DNA from: Mycobacterium sp.
GTDB taxonomy: Bacteria; Actinomycetota; Actinomycetes; Mycobacteriales; Mycobacteriaceae
Length of the DNA: 5,122 nucleotides
Assembly: GCA_029256565.1 (NCBI GenBank)
Contig: JAQSXQ010000241.1
Span: forward strand, 1 to 5,122
Direction of reading: 5' to 3'
Shown in pieces: positions 1 through 5,122 of this stretch (its first letter is position 1; each line of letters starts with the position of its first letter). The translations under genes and the position numbers were made by a program. Below the pieces are notes generated by a model. The model made no database searches. It saw only the letters and a program-made list of their open reading frames with translations, and was not told the origin of the DNA.

Positions 1-59
1 GTGGTGGTCGACGGCGTCGTAGTCGTGGTCGTCGTGGTCGTGGTGGGTGGCGTGGTGGT
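1..59 (-). repeat. Low-complexity Thr-codon tract (ACC/ACG) inside the Hsp70-like gene
   Basis: On the minus strand this stretch is almost all ACC, ACG and ACT codons with a few CCx. It encodes TTTPP, then ten threonines, then PSTT (residues 511-529), and continues beyond the window. Upstream, residues 458-510 are rich in Pro (runs of PPPPE, PPPPA and PPPPE). Thr/Pro-rich tails are common in mycobacterial exported or surface-exposed proteins and may be sites of O-mannosylation; that part is inference. The simple repeat may vary in length between strains. Confidence 0.8.
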
Positions 60-1589
60 GACCGGCCGCTCCACGGTGATGGTCTCCGGCGGCGGGGGTG
101 CCTCGGTGACCGGGGGCGCAGGGGCCGGCTCCGCCGGCGGCGGTGGCACTTCGGGCGGCGGCGGGATCTGAGACGTGATCGGTGGTGCCGAAGACGTCGC
201 CGTCAACGGTGCGGTGCTCGGGGTGGGTCGCGTCTCGTCGGTGGCACTGGTCAGTGCGATCGCCACGCCGCCGACTGCGATCAGGGCCACGGCGGCGGCG
301 ACGCCGATCGCCAGTTGCGGTACCCGTTGCCACGCGCGCGGCTCGTCGTCGAACCCCTCGTACCCGCCACGACTCGGAACCTGTTGCGGCACCGCGTCAG
401 TCGCGCCGGTGGGGGCTCCATACGGATGATCCACGCGGACGTAGGTGTCGGGGCCGGTGTAGGGCACCGGGTCCTGGGTGTCCTGATCCTGCGACCACGC
501 CAGCGCTCTGAAGGTGGCCGTCCCGGGTGCCGCCTGACTGATGGCCTCGGTGACGACAGCCGCATGCGCAACGCCGGTCTGGGCGTCGGAGTCGGCAGCG
601 TGGGCGGCGAACACCGCGGCGCCCACCGCGGCGTCGAGTGCGGGCTGCGGCGTGGTGATCACCGGCGATCGGGTGTGTGCGGCGAGACGTTCGCCGATCA
701 GCGGTATCCGCGCACCACCGCCGGCCAGCGCGACCGCCGTCACGTCCGGCCACTGAATCCTGTTGCTGGACAACAGATCGTCGAGTTCGTTGAGCACCGC
801 GGTGATCGGGCCGTCCAGCAGCGTCTGCAGGTCGTCGCGGGTGACCGTCGCGGTCGAGCGGTGACCGGGTAGCTGGACACTGACTTCCGCCGATGCCTGC
901 TCGGAGAGTCGTTCCTTGGCGCGTCGGCACTCGTCGCGCAGTAGGGCGAGGGAACCGACGGCTGCGGTTCCCGCCGGGTCGACGCCGCCGGCGTCGGCGA
1001 TACGGTCCAGGACGTACGTCATCAGCGCCTGGTCGATCTGATCGCCGGAGAAGTCCGGAATCCGCCGCGTCTCGATGGTTTCGAAGGACGAGGCGGCGTC
1101 GGCCAGGGTGACGGTGGTTCCACCACCGCCGAAGTCCATCAGGGCCACGACGCCACTGGTCGGTAGACCGGGGCTGGCGTGCAGTGCAGTCAGTGTGGTG
1201 ACGGCGTCGGACACCAGGCGCGCAGGCACGCCGCCCGGAGCCAGGTTGGGTCTGCTGCGCATCGCGGAGCGCAACGCGCGCAGCGTGGCGCCGTTCCAGT
1301 GCGCGGGCACCGCGATCGCGATCGGCGCGGAGTGATTTCCCGGGTCGCTGCGCTCCTGCCCTCCGGTGTCCCCGGCCATCTCGTCGAGCACGGCGACGAT
1401 CAGGTCATCGGCCAGGTGCCGCGATCCGTCGGCAGCGACCAGCGGTATGGGATCCCCGGCGCGCTCGACGAATCCGCCGAGCGGCTGGCCGGATACCGTC
1501 AGCACCGACCGGCGGGTGACGGGCGGGCTGCCCACTCGGGCCGCGACCATGCTGGTGGTGCCAATCGACAACCCCAACGGTTCGCTCAT
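1..1589 (-). CDS. Membrane-anchored Hsp70-like (DnaK-fold) protein with Pro/Thr-rich tail, 3' end cut off by window edge
   Basis: The minus frame stays open from ATG 1589 to the window edge: 529 codons and no stop. Residues 5-19 (GLSIGTTSMVAA) match the DnaK phosphate-1 loop. IAVPAHWNGATLRALRSA (91-109) matches DnaK VPAYFND. MDFGGGGTTVTL (151-162) is the phosphate-2 loop. DECRRAKERLSE (219-230) resembles the DnaK EKAK helix, and VALAGGGARIPLIGERLA (286-303) the adenosine loop. Only about 80 residues separate the first loop from VPAHW, so the region holding the DnaK catalytic lysine looks shortened. No substrate-binding domain follows. A linker leads to one membrane helix (about 426-446), then a Pro/Thr-rich tail, presumably outside the cell. 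From memory this matches Rv0312 and Rv2264c of M. tuberculosis, whose function is unknown to me. A GGTGGA Shine-Dalgarno 6 bases upstream supports the ATG. It lies 91 bases downstream of the membrane-protein gene on the same strand and may be cotranscribed with it. Confidence 0.88.
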   Translation of the reverse strand, partial: MSEPLGLSIGTTSMVAARVGSPPVTRRSVLTVSGQPLGGFVERAGDPIPLVAADGSRHLADDLIVAVLDEMAGDTGGQERSDPGNHSAPIAIAVPAHWNGATLRALRSAMRSRPNLAPGGVPARLVSDAVTTLTALHASPGLPTSGVVALMDFGGGGTTVTLADAASSFETIETRRIPDFSGDQIDQALMTYVLDRIADAGGVDPAGTAAVGSLALLRDECRRAKERLSEQASAEVSVQLPGHRSTATVTRDDLQTLLDGPITAVLNELDDLLSSNRIQWPDVTAVALAGGGARIPLIGERLAAHTRSPVITTPQPALDAAVGAAVFAAHAADSDAQTGVAHAAVVTEAISQAAPGTATFRALAWSQDQDTQDPVPYTGPDTYVRVDHPYGAPTGATDAVPQQVPSRGGYEGFDDEPRAWQRVPQLAIGVAAAVALIAVGGVAIALTSATDETRPTPSTAPLTATSSAPPITSQIPPPPEVPPPPAEPAPAPPVTEAPPPPETITVERPVTTTPPTTTTTTTTTTPSTT

Positions 1590-1595
1590 GATCAA

Positions 1596-1601
1596 TCCAC
1601 C
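1596..1601 (-). promoter_or_regulatory. Ribosome binding site of the Hsp70-like gene
   Basis: GGTGGA on the minus strand lies 6 bases before ATG 1589 and fixes that start. A TATGGT hexamer (1599-1604) overlaps it and could be a -10 element, but its spacing to the ATG (9 bases) is too long for a clean leaderless start. The rest of the 1590-1680 gap has only a 6-bp GC hairpin (arms 1639-1644 and 1655-1660) without a T tract, so no convincing terminator separates the two genes. Confidence 0.6.
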
Positions 1602-1680
1602 ATAACCGCCACGCGCAGGCGCTACTGCCGGGACACTCCGCCGCTCGGCGATGTGCGGCGAACGAACGGTGTTCCAGGAG

Positions 1681-2427
1681 CTAGGTTTTGATCCGCTTCG
1701 TCTTCCTGGTCAGCGCCGATCCGGCCATTCCGATGACGATCAGAGTGATCCCGACCGCGGCCGACGTCGACTCCGACACCCAGCCCACGATGCCGACCAC
1801 CAGGACGAACGGCGGCAGCCAGTCGAGCAACCGACGTGGCGATTCGGGCTCGTCGGCGCCCGCGTAGTCGGGGTAGAACTCGGTGAACTCGACGGCGAAG
1901 AGCATCGCGCCGATGGGCAGGATCCAGCCCGTCCAGAAGTCGGCGGAACCGTGCAACACGATGCCGCCGAGGGCCCCCGAGATCGCCGAGACGGTGAACG
2001 CGGCTGCCCACACCGCGGAGATCGCATAGTTCACCTTGCGAAACTGCGCTGTGCCCCAATACTCCTCGGGCGTGGTGTCCTTGGCATACGCGATGGTGAA
2101 CGGCCGTCTGATGGCCAGCGTGACGATCGCGAACGCGGCGAGCGCGACGTTGCTGACCTCGCCTGCCCAGGACTCGAGCCATTGGATCATCCCGTCGGAC
2201 GCCACCAGGCCCAGTCCCGCCATCACGACGAAGAACGCGACGCCGAACACCTCGAGGAGGTGCACGGGGATCGCCCGGCGCCACCCGACCCACAGCGTCA
2301 GCAGCGAAAGACCCAGCGCCGCCGAGGCCGCTTCCTCGAACCGTCCCGGACCCGACAGGACCGACAGGAGTATCCACGGGGCGATGCCGGCGAACGGCGA
2401 TTTCACGTATCCGTCAATAAATCCCAC
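1681..2427 (-). CDS. Polytopic integral membrane protein of unknown function
   Basis: This encodes a 248-residue protein starting at GTG 2427 and ending at TAG. It has about seven or eight hydrophobic helices, roughly at residues 12-26, 31-48, 55-75, 90-106, 131-157, 163-180, 200-215 and 220-236. Its C-terminus is basic (TRKTKRIKT), suggesting a cytoplasmic end. The central signature RRPFTIAYAKD, followed by W, FR and VNYAISAVWA, recalls the VC0807/DUF3159-like septation-protein A type of membrane protein, but only loosely. The start was chosen because TATGAT lies exactly 6 bases upstream with no Shine-Dalgarno, as in leaderless mycobacterial genes. A longer frame reaching 2499 would overlap the divergent SnoaL gene, and its extra residues are hydrophilic antisense translation. 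GTG 2406 is a second candidate start. The gene is probably cotranscribed with the Hsp70-like gene downstream. No enzymatic motif is recognised. Confidence 0.78.
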   Translation of the reverse strand: MGFIDGYVKSPFAGIAPWILLSVLSGPGRFEEAASAALGLSLLTLWVGWRRAIPVHLLEVFGVAFFVVMAGLGLVASDGMIQWLESWAGEVSNVALAAFAIVTLAIRRPFTIAYAKDTTPEEYWGTAQFRKVNYAISAVWAAAFTVSAISGALGGIVLHGSADFWTGWILPIGAMLFAVEFTEFYPDYAGADEPESPRRLLDWLPPFVLVVGIVGWVSESTSAAVGITLIVIGMAGSALTRKTKRIKT

Positions 2428-2439
2428 GCCGGAATCATA
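2428..2439 (-). promoter_or_regulatory. -10 element (TATGAT) of a leaderless promoter for the membrane-protein gene
   Basis: TATGAT occupies 2434-2439 on the minus strand. Six bases (TCCGGC) separate it from GTG 2427, which places +1 at the G of the start codon. This fits the mycobacterial TANNNT -10 consensus and its usual distance to +1. No clear -35 is visible 16-18 bases further upstream, which is common for this promoter type. Confidence 0.6.
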
Positions 2440-2472
2440 TGCGCGGGCCCGCCGGTGTGTTTCGATGTCGCC

Positions 2473-2934
2473 ATGGGTGACATCGACGAGATCCAGCAAG
2501 TGAAGTACCGCTACCTACGTGCGCTCGACACCAAGCACTGGGACGACTTCGCCGACACGCTCACCGAGGACGTGGTCGGTGACTACGGCGAGTCGCTCGG
2601 CGAGGAGCACCACTTCACCGACCGCGCCTCGCTGGTCGAGTTCATGGTCACCTCGATGCCCGCCGAGGTCATCACCGAGCACCGCGTGACGCACCCCGAA
2701 ATCGTCGTCGACGGCGACGAGGCGACCGGCATCTGGTACCTGCAGGACAAGGTGATCGTTCCGGCGTTCGACTTCATGTTGATCGGCGCGGGCTTCTATC
2801 ACGACCGGTACCGCCGGACCCCCGACGGCTGGAAGATCAGCGCCACCGGCTACGACCGCACCTACGACGCCTCGCTGTCCACCAAGGAACTGGACTTCAA
2901 GGTGAAGGCCGGGCGCGCCATCGCCGCGCTGTAG
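2473..2934 (+). CDS. SnoaL-like / NTF2-fold family protein (Rv0310c-like)
   Basis: This encodes a 153-residue small alpha+beta cone-fold protein. The N-terminal helix EIQQVKYRYLRALDTKHWDD (6-25) and following LTEDVVGDYGE open the fold. The strand pair IVVDGDEATGIWYLQDKV (77-94) and the closing GFYHDRYRRTPDGWKI (107-122) are typical of the SnoaL_4 group. That group includes bile-acid 7-alpha-dehydratase-like and polyketide cyclase-like proteins as well as many of unknown function. His70, His74, Tyr109, His110 and Asp111 could line the pocket, but the substrate cannot be told. No Shine-Dalgarno precedes ATG 2473. TTCGAT ends 6 bases before it, so a leaderless start is possible but the hexamer is weak; GTG 2455 is an alternative start. 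It is divergent from the membrane-protein gene and convergent with the YkuD gene. From memory it corresponds to M. tuberculosis Rv0310c. Confidence 0.87.
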   Translation: MGDIDEIQQVKYRYLRALDTKHWDDFADTLTEDVVGDYGESLGEEHHFTDRASLVEFMVTSMPAEVITEHRVTHPEIVVDGDEATGIWYLQDKVIVPAFDFMLIGAGFYHDRYRRTPDGWKISATGYDRTYDASLSTKELDFKVKAGRAIAAL

Positions 2935-2954
2935 CAGCCCGCGGAGACGCGCGA

Positions 2955-3638
2955 CTACTTCGAGACCGCGATCAGCGCGCCGGGGCGCAGCCACTGCATG
3001 ACCTTGACGAGCATGTCGTCGTCGATGGCGACGCAGCCCGCGGTGGGTCCACCGTCGGTGCTGTGCAGGAAGAACGCGCCGCCCTTGCCGGGGACGCGTT
3101 CCTTGTTGACGCCCATCACGACGGCGTGCGCGTACTGCGGGATGTCGAGGTTCTCCGTCCCGTCGCTCAGCGCTGTGCTGAAGGGGCACTTGGCCTTCTC
3201 GCACACCTGCATCGTGTTGTAGGTCGGGCTCTTCATGTCGCCGTCCCACCAGTGGTTGGGACCCACCTGCACGTACTGCAGGCCACCACCGGGATTCGGT
3301 TGCGTGCCAAAGGCGAAGTCCAAGGTGTAGACGCCCATCGGCGTCAGCATCGACCCGTCGTAGTGCTCGGGTGACATGCCCTTCGAGCCGATCTTGGCCG
3401 GGATGCCCGCCCCCACCGCGCGCCAGCCGGACGACGTCCGCTCGTACACGTCCACCTTGGCGTCCGAACCACCAACGCCGACAACGGAAACCACCTGGGT
3501 GGCGTTACCCACCTGGTTGGCGAACCACGGTACGAGTTCGGCACGGGCCTGCGGCGCCGCCACCAGCGCGATGACCGCGACGCACAACGAGGTCAGCAGT
3601 CGGCGCATGCCCTCCATCGTGTGCAGCGGTCCGGTCAC
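2955..3638 (-). CDS. Secreted YkuD-type L,D-transpeptidase-like protein (Rv0309-like)
   Basis: This encodes a 227-residue exported protein. MRRLLTSLCVAVIALVAAPQ (11-30) is a signal peptide with a likely signal peptidase I site after ARA (33/34). The YkuD catalytic fold follows: TPMGVY (99-104), AFGTQPNPGG (109-118), and the active-site block running from H192 (HSTDGGPTAGC) to C202 followed by VAID. Cys202 is the presumed nucleophile and His192 its likely partner. The motif TAGC differs from the classical SHGC, as in the COG3786-type branch. Cys146 and Cys151 may form a disulfide. Such enzymes form or remodel 3-3 peptidoglycan crosslinks outside the membrane; activity of this branch is inferred. 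The sequence closely resembles M. tuberculosis Rv0309 as I remember it. GTG 3638 begins 3 bases after the SRPBCC stop, which suggests translational coupling. ATG 3617 and ATG 3608 are alternatives; the GGAGGG next to 3608 is only 1 base away, too close to serve it. Confidence 0.9.
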   Translation of the reverse strand: MTGPLHTMEGMRRLLTSLCVAVIALVAAPQARAELVPWFANQVGNATQVVSVVGVGGSDAKVDVYERTSSGWRAVGAGIPAKIGSKGMSPEHYDGSMLTPMGVYTLDFAFGTQPNPGGGLQYVQVGPNHWWDGDMKSPTYNTMQVCEKAKCPFSTALSDGTENLDIPQYAHAVVMGVNKERVPGKGGAFFLHSTDGGPTAGCVAIDDDMLVKVMQWLRPGALIAVSK

Positions 3639-3641
3639 GGA

Positions 3642-4448
3642 TCAAGTGGACGAACGGACACGATCCGGCATCCACCGAGCCCACGCCGCCTCCTGCTCGG
3701 CGGCGAGGTCGGTCGCTCCCGACCCGTAGAAGAACAGGCTCGCGGTCACCATCGCGACTCCGGGAGCGCAGTGCGCACCGATCACGGCGACGCCGTCGGC
3801 GGGCTCGTCGAGGCGCAGCATGACGTAGCGGTTGTCGCGATCCTGATGCAGCAGTTCGACCTCCCCGCTCAACTCCGGCGCCCCGGCCGGGGCCGATCGG
3901 CGATCGCCGACGTTGGCGCCAGCCAGGTTCAGCGCCTCGGTGATCTCGCTCCACGCCAGGGTTCCGTCGACCTCGGACGGAATCATCACCGAGACCGCGG
4001 CCGCGGGCTGGCCGACGAAGTGCCGCAGGTAGAGCCGCAGAACGGCGAAGAAGACGGGCCACCCGCCCTCGAAGCTCTCGAGTTCGTCGTCCCAATCGTC
4101 GCGATCGGTGAAGAGGCTGTGCACCATGCGCACGACGCATTGGCCACCCTTGTGAGCGGTCACGACCACCTCGGTGGCGACGGGCGGCGCCTCGCCGCTC
4201 CACCCCACTTCCTCGTAGCCGAATCGCACCGGCGGCTCCCAGACGGTGACGGGCCCCGTCGAGGTGGCGTCGCCACCGAAGTGGAAGGTGACCTCGCCAC
4301 CGACGAATTCGTCGACCTCGGCGCGGGTGAACCAGGCGCTCATCCCCGGTCCGGTGGCGATCGCGTTCCACACGTCCTCCGGAGCGCCGGGAACCAGGAA
4401 TTCCATCTCGACCCAGCGGCGGCCGGAGTCGTCTCTACGCACGGGCAT
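3642..4448 (-). CDS. AHSA1/SRPBCC (START-like) domain protein
   Basis: This encodes a 268-residue protein from ATG 4448 with Shine-Dalgarno AAGGGA 6 bases upstream. The first half is an AHSA1-type SRPBCC domain: RRWVEMEFLVPGAPEDVWNA (10-29) with ATGPGMSAWFTRAEVD following, a VGGEVTFHFGG strand, then TVWEPPVRFGYEE. The domain ends with the long C-terminal helix FEGGWPVFFAVLRLYLRHF. The second half (about 150-260) is a less familiar alpha/beta extension that I do not recognise. SRPBCC domains form a deep hydrophobic ligand pocket. Genes of this type commonly sit directly after an ArsR regulator, as here. No ligand or reaction can be assigned. Because of the frameshift in the upstream regulator gene, this reading frame is also continuous with the regulator's HTH part, but the own start and ribosome site argue that it is still made as a separate protein. 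Its stop is 3 bases from the YkuD start. Confidence 0.88.
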   Translation of the reverse strand: MPVRRDDSGRRWVEMEFLVPGAPEDVWNAIATGPGMSAWFTRAEVDEFVGGEVTFHFGGDATSTGPVTVWEPPVRFGYEEVGWSGEAPPVATEVVVTAHKGGQCVVRMVHSLFTDRDDWDDELESFEGGWPVFFAVLRLYLRHFVGQPAAAVSVMIPSEVDGTLAWSEITEALNLAGANVGDRRSAPAGAPELSGEVELLHQDRDNRYVMLRLDEPADGVAVIGAHCAPGVAMVTASLFFYGSGATDLAAEQEAAWARWMPDRVRSST

Positions 4449-4454
4449 GTCGTG

Positions 4455-4460
4455 TCCCTT
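4455..4460 (-). promoter_or_regulatory. Ribosome binding site of the SRPBCC gene
   Basis: AAGGGA on the minus strand is 6 bases before ATG 4448. It overlaps the TGA (4460-4462) that ends the C-terminal frame of the ArsR gene, the usual coupled arrangement in such pairs. It supports a separate SRPBCC start despite the in-frame continuity from upstream. Confidence 0.65.
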
Positions 4461-4994
4461 CAGTCGGTGGCGGGTGCGGGGTAGGCGGCCACCACCAGGC
4501 GGTGGGTGCGGCCGCGGGGTGCGGTCTCGTCGTGGTAGCGCGCCACCAGGCCGGTGACGGCGTCGGTCAGGTCGCTGGCGAACCGGGCGCGCTCCGACGG
4601 CGATGCGAAGCGGACGGCGGTGTCGATCGACAGCGTCGCCAGTCGCTTGTCGGCGTCGCGGGAGCGCCGCCACAGTTCGCCGACCTCCCGGATATCGTGC
4701 GGGATCGGCGCCGACCGGCCCCAGCGCCTTGGGCGATACGACGTACGACGACGCCGACGCCACCATCAGCCGCTCGGTGAGGCCACCCCACTTGCGCTCC
4801 CCCGCCGCGACGACCAGGCCTCGGTGCTCGAGCGCACGCAGGTGGTAGTTCACCTTCTGCCGGGTGATGCCCGTGCGGGTCGCCAGCGTGGCCGCCGAGG
4901 CGGGTTCGCCCAGTTCGGAGAGCAGTCTGGTGCGCACGGGGTCCAGTGCAGTGATGGCTGCAGCCGGATCGGAGATCACCTCGACGTCGAGCAC
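4460..4994 (-). pseudogene. ArsR-type winged-helix regulator, frameshifted near 4700
   Basis: From GTG 4994 the first 98 or so residues are a clear ArsR-type HTH. LDPVRTRLLSEL (17-28) is followed by SAATLATRTGITRQ, the recognition helix KVNYHLRALEHRGLV (47-61) and a wing. They end at SSYVVSPKALGPVGADP near base 4701. Frame 1 then turns into Arg/Pro-rich off-frame residues. The true C-terminal half continues in another frame from 4699: HDIREVGELWRRSRDADKRL, then LSIDTAVRFASPSERARF, DLTDAVTGLVARYHDE and HRLVVAAYPAPATD, with a TGA at 4460-4462. Rejoining the frames needs a +1 shift. Relatives that I recall have about 15-20 more residues at the junction (a DRLSARYL-like stretch), so a short deletion of 3n+2 bases is likely; an assembly error is the alternative. 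A TTG at 5030 extends the frame but forms part of the -35 and operator, so GTG 4994 is preferred. The HTH half may still be made and bind DNA. Confidence 0.8.
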
Positions 4995-5000
4995 TGCTCG

Positions 5001-5030
5001 ATCGTGTCCCTTGACAGGATTACTTGTCAA
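5001..5030 (-). promoter_or_regulatory. Candidate promoter of the ArsR-SRPBCC-YkuD operon
   Basis: On the minus strand a perfect -35 TTGACA (5025-5030) is followed by an 18-base spacer and a weak -10 CACGAT (5001-5006). Six more bases lead to GTG 4994, so the transcript would be leaderless. The -35 and most of the spacer lie inside the inverted repeat at 5008-5033, so binding there would block the promoter. The -10 departs from TANNNT at its first base, which lowers confidence. Confidence 0.45.
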
Positions 5031-5033
5031 GGG
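5008..5033. promoter_or_regulatory. Perfect 9-base inverted repeat, candidate operator of the ArsR-type regulator
   Basis: The arms CCCTTGACA (5008-5016) and TGTCAAGGG (5025-5033) are exact reverse complements with an 8-base spacer. The repeat sits between the divergent starts at 4994 and 5053. It covers the -35 and spacer of the regulator promoter and lies just upstream of the -10 of the plus-strand gene. ArsR-family dimers bind such dyads and usually repress their own operon. Binding is inferred from position and symmetry only. Confidence 0.6.
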
Positions 5034-5040
5034 TGGCGGC

Positions 5041-5052
5041 TACGTTGGGGCC
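5041..5052 (+). promoter_or_regulatory. -10 element (TACGTT) of a leaderless promoter for the right-edge gene
   Basis: TACGTT (5041-5046) fits TANNNT, and GGGGCC (6 bases) separates it from ATG 5053, so +1 would be the A of the start codon. The TTGACA at 5011-5016 is 24 bases away from this -10, too far to be its -35. No good Shine-Dalgarno is seen. Confidence 0.5.
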
Positions 5053-5122
5053 ATGGACCTGTGGCAGCGACAGCGCGGCATTCGGCAAATCGGCAGAGGG
5101 CTCGGCACCCTCGACCGCGAGG
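5053..5122 (+). CDS. N-terminus of a divergent gene, possibly PAP2-family phosphatase, cut off by window edge
   Basis: Only 23 codons are present, open to the edge, starting MDLWQRQRGIRQIGRGLGTL. The basic, helical start with a following LDRE recalls the N-termini of mycobacterial PAP2 phosphatase / diacylglycerol-kinase fusion proteins, which run on as LDRELFEAIA or similar. This is a memory-based guess on very little sequence. The ATG is supported by the TACGTT hexamer exactly 6 bases upstream and by the good codon usage. The gene is divergent from the ArsR operon and shares its control region, including the inverted repeat, so the regulator could also affect it. Confidence 0.55.
   Translation, partial: MDLWQRQRGIRQIGRGLGTLDRE

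Noticed and set aside
1639..1660. A GC hairpin with 6-bp arms and a 10-base loop between the membrane-protein and Hsp70-like genes, as a terminator.
   Set aside because: The stem is short, no T tract follows on either strand, and such stems are frequent in high-GC DNA.
1651..2472. A 274-residue N-terminal extension of the SnoaL-like protein on the plus strand.
   Set aside because: It is Arg/Asp/His-rich antisense translation of the membrane-protein gene, with no family similarity.
2940..2951. CGCG-GAGA-CGCG, a 4-bp stem with a GNRA-type loop, between the convergent stop codons.
   Set aside because: A 4-bp stem without a T tract is too weak to call a terminator, though it is well placed.
4450..5012. 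An exact 11-base direct repeat, TCGTGTCCCTT, at 4450-4460 and 5002-5012, suggesting a second regulator site at the SRPBCC ribosome site.
   Set aside because: A few 11-base matches are expected by chance in about 5 kb. The 4450 copy lacks the GACA part of the operator arm and is explained by a Shine-Dalgarno.
3642..5030. A single 462-residue HTH-SRPBCC fusion gene starting at TTG 5030.
   Set aside because: The middle about 85 residues are off-frame Arg/Pro-rich translation, while another frame there gives a convincing regulator C-terminus with its own stop. The TTG is part of a -35 hexamer.
5011..5046. TTGACA at 5011-5016 as the -35 of the plus-strand gene at 5053.
   Set aside because: The spacer to TACGTT would be 24 bases, far beyond the usual 16-19.

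Overview
The window is very GC-rich, with GC-ending codons, leaderless-type starts and protein families typical of a mycobacterium (Mycobacterium or Mycolicibacterium). It carries six protein-coding units. One is cut by the left edge, one by the right edge, and one is broken by a frameshift. No RNA gene, mobile element or CRISPR array was seen.

Left block, minus strand: a gene for a polytopic membrane protein (1681-2427) is followed by the 5' 1589 bases of a gene for a membrane-anchored Hsp70-like protein with a Pro/Thr-rich tail. The latter runs off the window at base 1. Middle block: a SnoaL/NTF2-fold protein on the plus strand (2473-2934) is divergent from the membrane-protein gene. It converges, with a 20-base gap, on a secreted YkuD-type L,D-transpeptidase-like protein on the minus strand (2955-3638). 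Right block, minus strand: an ArsR-type winged-helix regulator (from about 4994), an AHSA1/SRPBCC protein (3642-4448) and the YkuD protein form a close-packed operon. At the right edge a divergent plus-strand gene begins at 5053; only 23 codons are visible.

From memory of the M. tuberculosis H37Rv annotation, the YkuD, SnoaL-like and Hsp70-like genes resemble Rv0309, Rv0310c and Rv0312. The window would then be a rearranged version of that neighbourhood, with an ArsR/SRPBCC pair placed upstream of the Rv0309-like gene.

Three points deserve most attention. First, the ArsR gene changes reading frame near 4700, so its HTH half is fused in frame, through about 85 Arg/Pro-rich off-frame residues, to the SRPBCC protein. 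Second, a perfect 9-base inverted repeat lies in the divergent promoter region and is a good operator candidate. Third, several genes have a -10-like hexamer exactly 6 bases before the start codon and no Shine-Dalgarno, which points to leaderless transcripts and decides their starts.
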